The notes under the pieces are model-generated. The model searched no databases. It was given only the letters and a program-made list of their open reading frames with translations, and was not told the DNA's origin. Position numbers and translations under genes: made by a program. A stretch of DNA of 16,429 bases from Spirochaeta sp. UBA5339 (lineage in GTDB: Bacteria; Spirochaetota; Spirochaetia; DSM-2461): the NCBI GenBank assembly GCA_002408085.1, contig DHQL01000016.1, forward strand, positions 1-16,429, read 5' to 3'. Positions 13,774 to 16,429 of this stretch are shown here, piece after piece; within the stretch, counting starts at the first letter, position 1; each line of letters opens with the position of its first letter.

Positions 13774-14250
13774 TTATGCCGGATCCATGTCCGACGGTTT
13801 CGCTACTATAATGGTCACACCTTCGATGCGGATCACCTGGACCTGTTCATCCGCCTGGTAGCTGTGATCCTTGTCTTCGGGCCGGGCGGTCCAGATCTGC
13901 CCTCCCACCTTGACCTGGCCGGGATTATCCTGAGAAACGGCGATCTGTACAATCCCCTTCATTCCAACCAGACGGTCGCTGTTGGTCTTTACCTTTCCCA
14001 TCTTCATCTTTTTCAGGGCAAAGGGCCTGGTAAAAAGAAGCATTCCGATGGAAAGAACCAGAAAGATGGTTATCTGCAGGGTCAGAGAGGGAATAAAAAA
14101 GGAGAGAATCATGCAGACAAGGGCTGCAAGAGCCAGCCAGACTGTGGTCAACCCCATGGTCAATCCCTCTACGATGGTCATAAGAATGGCTAGTCCAAGC
14201 CAGATCCAGGGCATATTGTTCAGCATTTCAAGGGGCAGTGCAAATTCCAT
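13774..14250 (-). CDS. nfeD: NfeD-family membrane protein (short form)
   Basis: A short NfeD protein of 158 residues, partner of the downstream SPFH protein. Three membrane segments lie at about 14-33, 36-52 and 57-74. A cytoplasmic OB-fold domain follows from about 88 to 150 (LVGMKGIVQI, GQVKVGGQIWTA, VIRIEGVTIIVA). The ClpP-like protease domain of long NfeD proteins is absent. I place the start at the ATG at 14250, which has GGAGGA 4 nt upstream. The frame is open to a TTG at 14274, but that start has no ribosome site and would put the Shine-Dalgarno inside the gene. A good promoter lies at 14300-14328. Confidence 0.9.
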   Translation of the reverse strand: MEFALPLEMLNNMPWIWLGLAILMTIVEGLTMGLTTVWLALAALVCMILSFFIPSLTLQITIFLVLSIGMLLFTRPFALKKMKMGKVKTNSDRLVGMKGIVQIAVSQDNPGQVKVGGQIWTARPEDKDHSYQADEQVQVIRIEGVTIIVAKPSDMDPA

Positions 14251-14299
14251 TTTATCCTCCAGGGACTTATTCAATTAAATAGTTTAAATGTTCAGATCT

Positions 14300-14328
14300 G
14301 TTATACAGAATATGTGTATTTATGTAAA
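14300..14328 (-). promoter_or_regulatory. Sigma-70-type promoter of nfeD-qmcA
   Basis: On the minus strand TTTACA, 17 bp, TATAAC: each hexamer matches 5 of 6. The start would fall near 14293, about 43 nt before the nfeD ATG. It makes nfeD-qmcA independent of sppA upstream. Confidence 0.6.
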
Positions 14329-14338
14329 TTATACGTCA

Positions 14339-16132
14339 TTATTTGTTATTCACAAAGGAAAGCGCATAGACCCGGCCGGGGGCCAGAGAAAAAATATCCT
14401 CTTTAATGTTTCCCGCCACCGGAAAGAGCATCTCCACTGCTCCCCTGATGCTGCCCCTGATACCACCGCTGCTCAGGGAATTTATCAGAGAGCCGACGCT
14501 CACAGGCTCTTCCCTGTAGTACTCCACTGAATACGAGTCCAGCCCCGCCAGGGCCGCGGCACCATCCGCTACCTGAGTCAGTGAGCCGGTACGGTCTGCC
14601 AGTCCGTTTCCAAGAGCCTCCTCACCGCTCCAGATCCGCCCTTCGGCCAGGGGCTTCAGATTGTCAACGCTCAGACCCCGGCTATCTGAAACAAGGGCAA
14701 GGAAATGATCATAGGTCCGGTCCACACTGCTCTGAAAAACGGCACGGGATGATGAGTTCAGGGGCTGATCCAGTCTCTCCTGTCCGCTCATCCAGGTGGT
14801 TCCCACTCCGTCCGAGTGAAGTTGCAGCTTTTCTTCGGCCAGTCGGTTGATCTTCGGTATCATGGTAAAGACTCCGATGCTGCCCGTTATGGTTCCCGGG
14901 GCACTCCAGATCTCATCGGCGCCGCTGGCAATCCAGTATCCTCCCGAAGCGGTCACACCTCCCATGGAAACAACAACCTTGACTCCCTGCTTCCGGATCT
15001 CCTCCAGTTTCCGCCTGATCTGCTCCGAGGCATAGGCGCTGCCGCCCCCCGTATCGAGCCTCAGAACAATGGCACCGGTACTTTTATCCGAAGAAATCCT
15101 GTCAAGTGAGGAGATAAGTGTGTCTGCGCCGATGGAGCGGGTATCAGACTCCCCGCTGTGGATGGTTCCGGAGGCCGTTACCACAACTACCCTCTTCTCT
15201 CCGGGATGCGAGGATGAGGTGATCTGATGGGCGTAATCACCAGAGCTGACCATATCCCTGCGTTTGACGCCGCAGAGGCGGATCAGTTCCCGGTCCATCC
15301 CGGGCCCCGTGAGAATGCCGTCAACAAGCCCCCCCCTGATAGCGGCTTCGGCCTCGGTCAGCCCCTCGATCTCCAGCAGACGGGGATAGGCATTAATCCA
15401 ATCTGTCAGATCAGAGGCTGTGATTCCGCGGTTTTCTCCCATCCTGTCCAGATACTGGGACCAGAGAGAATCAAGCCACCTCTGGTTCTCCTCCTTCATC
15501 TGTCTGGACATGGAAGAGGAAATATAGGAATCGCCATAGGACTTGAACTCTCCCGCATGGAAGTAGGAGACATCGATCATCCACTCATCAAGAGCCTCCC
15601 CCATATAAGTTCTGTAAACGGAGTAGCCGGGAAGATGAACCGTCCCCATTGGGTCCAGATAGACATGATCCGCTGCCGAGGCCAGGTAGGCACCGTAGAG
15701 GTTGTAGTATGAGGACCAGGCGATAACTTTCTTGCCCCTCTCCCTGAAGTAGTGGATATCTGACTCCAGCTCCTGCAGAGCAGCCAGGGAGGCGTACTGC
15801 AGATAGGAGAGATCAAGAAAGAGGGCGCTGATCCGTCTGTCATCGGCGGCGGTTCTGATTGACCTTGAGAGGGAGAGAAGAGTTGTCTCCAGGGGGGAGG
15901 AGGTGAAATTCCGGAACCAGTCGGGGAGTTCACTCCCCTCGTTTCGCTCAACAATGATCCCCGAGGGCTGAAGCATCAGAACCGAGCCGTCTGATACGGT
16001 ATGAACCTGAGGAAAGAAGGAGAGAACCACCGCCGCAAGGATTCCCCAGAAAAGCAGATTGAGTATCAGTTTTCTCAAGAAATCCATCGAGTTGAAGAGG
16101 ATGGAAAAGATATTCCTCTTTCTGTTTTTCAT
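14339..16132 (-). CDS. sppA: Signal peptide peptidase SppA, long (67K) type
   Basis: A membrane-bound serine protease that degrades cleaved signal peptides. It has 597 residues, close to the 618 of E. coli SppA, with two tandem ClpP-like domains. A membrane anchor lies at about 21-40. The N-terminal domain (about 50-290) supplies the lysine of the Ser-Lys dyad, K197 in AGEFKSYGDSY. The C-terminal domain (about 312-520) supplies the nucleophile, S396 in GGVTASGGYW, followed by TITGSIGVF at 414-422. The usual DSPGGS turn reads DTGGGS (360-365). AGGAG lies about 8 nt before the ATG. It is followed, after 88 bp, by nfeD on the same strand. Confidence 0.93.
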   Translation of the reverse strand: MKNRKRNIFSILFNSMDFLRKLILNLLFWGILAAVVLSFFPQVHTVSDGSVLMLQPSGIIVERNEGSELPDWFRNFTSSPLETTLLSLSRSIRTAADDRRISALFLDLSYLQYASLAALQELESDIHYFRERGKKVIAWSSYYNLYGAYLASAADHVYLDPMGTVHLPGYSVYRTYMGEALDEWMIDVSYFHAGEFKSYGDSYISSSMSRQMKEENQRWLDSLWSQYLDRMGENRGITASDLTDWINAYPRLLEIEGLTEAEAAIRGGLVDGILTGPGMDRELIRLCGVKRRDMVSSGDYAHQITSSSHPGEKRVVVVTASGTIHSGESDTRSIGADTLISSLDRISSDKSTGAIVLRLDTGGGSAYASEQIRRKLEEIRKQGVKVVVSMGGVTASGGYWIASGADEIWSAPGTITGSIGVFTMIPKINRLAEEKLQLHSDGVGTTWMSGQERLDQPLNSSSRAVFQSSVDRTYDHFLALVSDSRGLSVDNLKPLAEGRIWSGEEALGNGLADRTGSLTQVADGAAALAGLDSYSVEYYREEPVSVGSLINSLSSGGIRGSIRGAVEMLFPVAGNIKEDIFSLAPGRVYALSFVNNK

Positions 16133-16169
16133 AGGCGGGCTCCTGTTTTAAGCTCTTCTGATACAGTAA

Positions 16170-16198
16170 AATATAATTAGATTCCCTCACTTACTCAA
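16170..16198 (-). promoter_or_regulatory. Sigma-70-type promoter of sppA
   Basis: On the minus strand TTGAGT, 17 bp, TATATT: 4 of 6 and 5 of 6 matches with ideal spacing. The predicted start is near 16163, about 30 nt before the sppA ATG. Confidence 0.55.
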
Positions 16199-16248
16199 CT
16201 AAAAGAGAAACTCCATATTCACCTCGCCCTAATATTTATACAGACAAA

Positions 16249-16278
16249 TTGATCTTTTATGGGTTTTCCTGTAATAAT
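16249..16278 (+). promoter_or_regulatory. Possible sigma-70-type promoter of the aconitase-like gene
   Basis: TTGATC (16249-16254), 18 bp, AATAAT (16273-16278): 4 of 6 and 5 of 6 matches. The predicted start is near 16285, about 23 nt before the ATG at 16308. Confidence 0.4.
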
Positions 16279-16307
16279 ATGCATAAAATTATTGATTAGG
16301 AGTCCCC

Positions 16308-16429
16308 ATGGCAGAAAGAACCACTCCCCTCAGCCTTGTTGAAAACGCATATACCAAGACCAGAAGCAATCTGGATATTATTAAAAAGCGTCTTGCCAGA
16401 CCTCTCACTCTGGCAGAGAAGATCTTTTT
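16308..16429 (+). CDS. acn: Probable aconitate hydratase, N-terminal fragment cut by the window end
   Basis: Only the first 40 codons are in the window. The ATG at 16308 has AGGAG 5 nt upstream. The reading includes KKRLARPLTLAEKIF at 26-40, which matches the N-terminal segment of bacterial aconitases (typically RPLTLxEKIL followed by the first catalytic-domain helix). No catalytic residue or cluster cysteine is visible because the gene continues beyond 16429. It diverges from sppA across 175 bp. The identification rests on this one motif. Confidence 0.6.
   Translation, partial: MAERTTPLSLVENAYTKTRSNLDIIKKRLARPLTLAEKIF

Noticed and set aside
14251..14274. Longer NfeD starting at TTG 14274
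   Set aside because: The ATG at 14250 has GGAGGA just upstream, and the TTG has no ribosome site.

Overview
The window most likely comes from a free-living spirochaete (Spirochaeta/Oceanispirochaeta-like) of moderate GC content. This is inferred from three things: the style of the binding-protein signal peptide (ending FASGQQ, with no lipobox cysteine), the gene types, and an integron integrase with an N-terminal extension. No rRNA or taxonomic marker is present, so the assignment is tentative.

Layout. (1) 1-728: a gene-poor, partly AT-rich stretch with several perfect inverted repeats and only doubtful ORFs. It lies where the attI/cassette side of an integron would be. (2) 729-1940 (+): a full-length integron integrase (IntI) with all six catalytic residues and the IntI-specific insert. 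No attC site was recognised by eye. (3) 8401-2002 (-): a tightly packed five-gene operon, preA > hydantoinase/dihydropyrimidinase > Fe-type alcohol dehydrogenase > class-III aminotransferase > M20 N-carbamoyl-amide hydrolase, ending in a good intrinsic terminator. Together the genes can encode the reductive pyrimidine pathway: uracil > dihydrouracil > N-carbamoyl-beta-alanine > beta-alanine > malonate semialdehyde > 3-hydroxypropionate. (4) 8402-9125: a 724-bp divergent intergenic region with a sigma-54-like -24/-12 element in front of each operon and several dyads. (5) 9126-12659 (+): an ABC uptake operon (ATPase, two permeases, binding protein) of the NitT/TauT-NMT1/THI5 class, presumably importing the pyrimidine or a breakdown product. 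(6) 12691-12730: a bidirectional terminator. (7) 16132-12833 (-): sppA, then nfeD and an SPFH/stomatin gene (qmcA-like), which form a membrane-quality-control cluster. (8) 16308-end (+): the first 40 codons of a probable aconitate hydratase.

How it fits together. The transporter would feed a cytoplasmic pathway that releases ammonia and CO2, passes an amino group to a keto acid, and consumes reductant at the first and last steps. This suits nitrogen scavenging with 3-hydroxypropionate as a reduced end product. The paired sigma-54-like promoters suggest joint nitrogen- or activator-dependent control.

The most unusual item is the binding protein (11574-12659). Its segments appear in circularly permuted order: the family's usual C-terminal two-thirds come directly after the signal peptide, and the usual mature N-terminal third is at the C-terminus.
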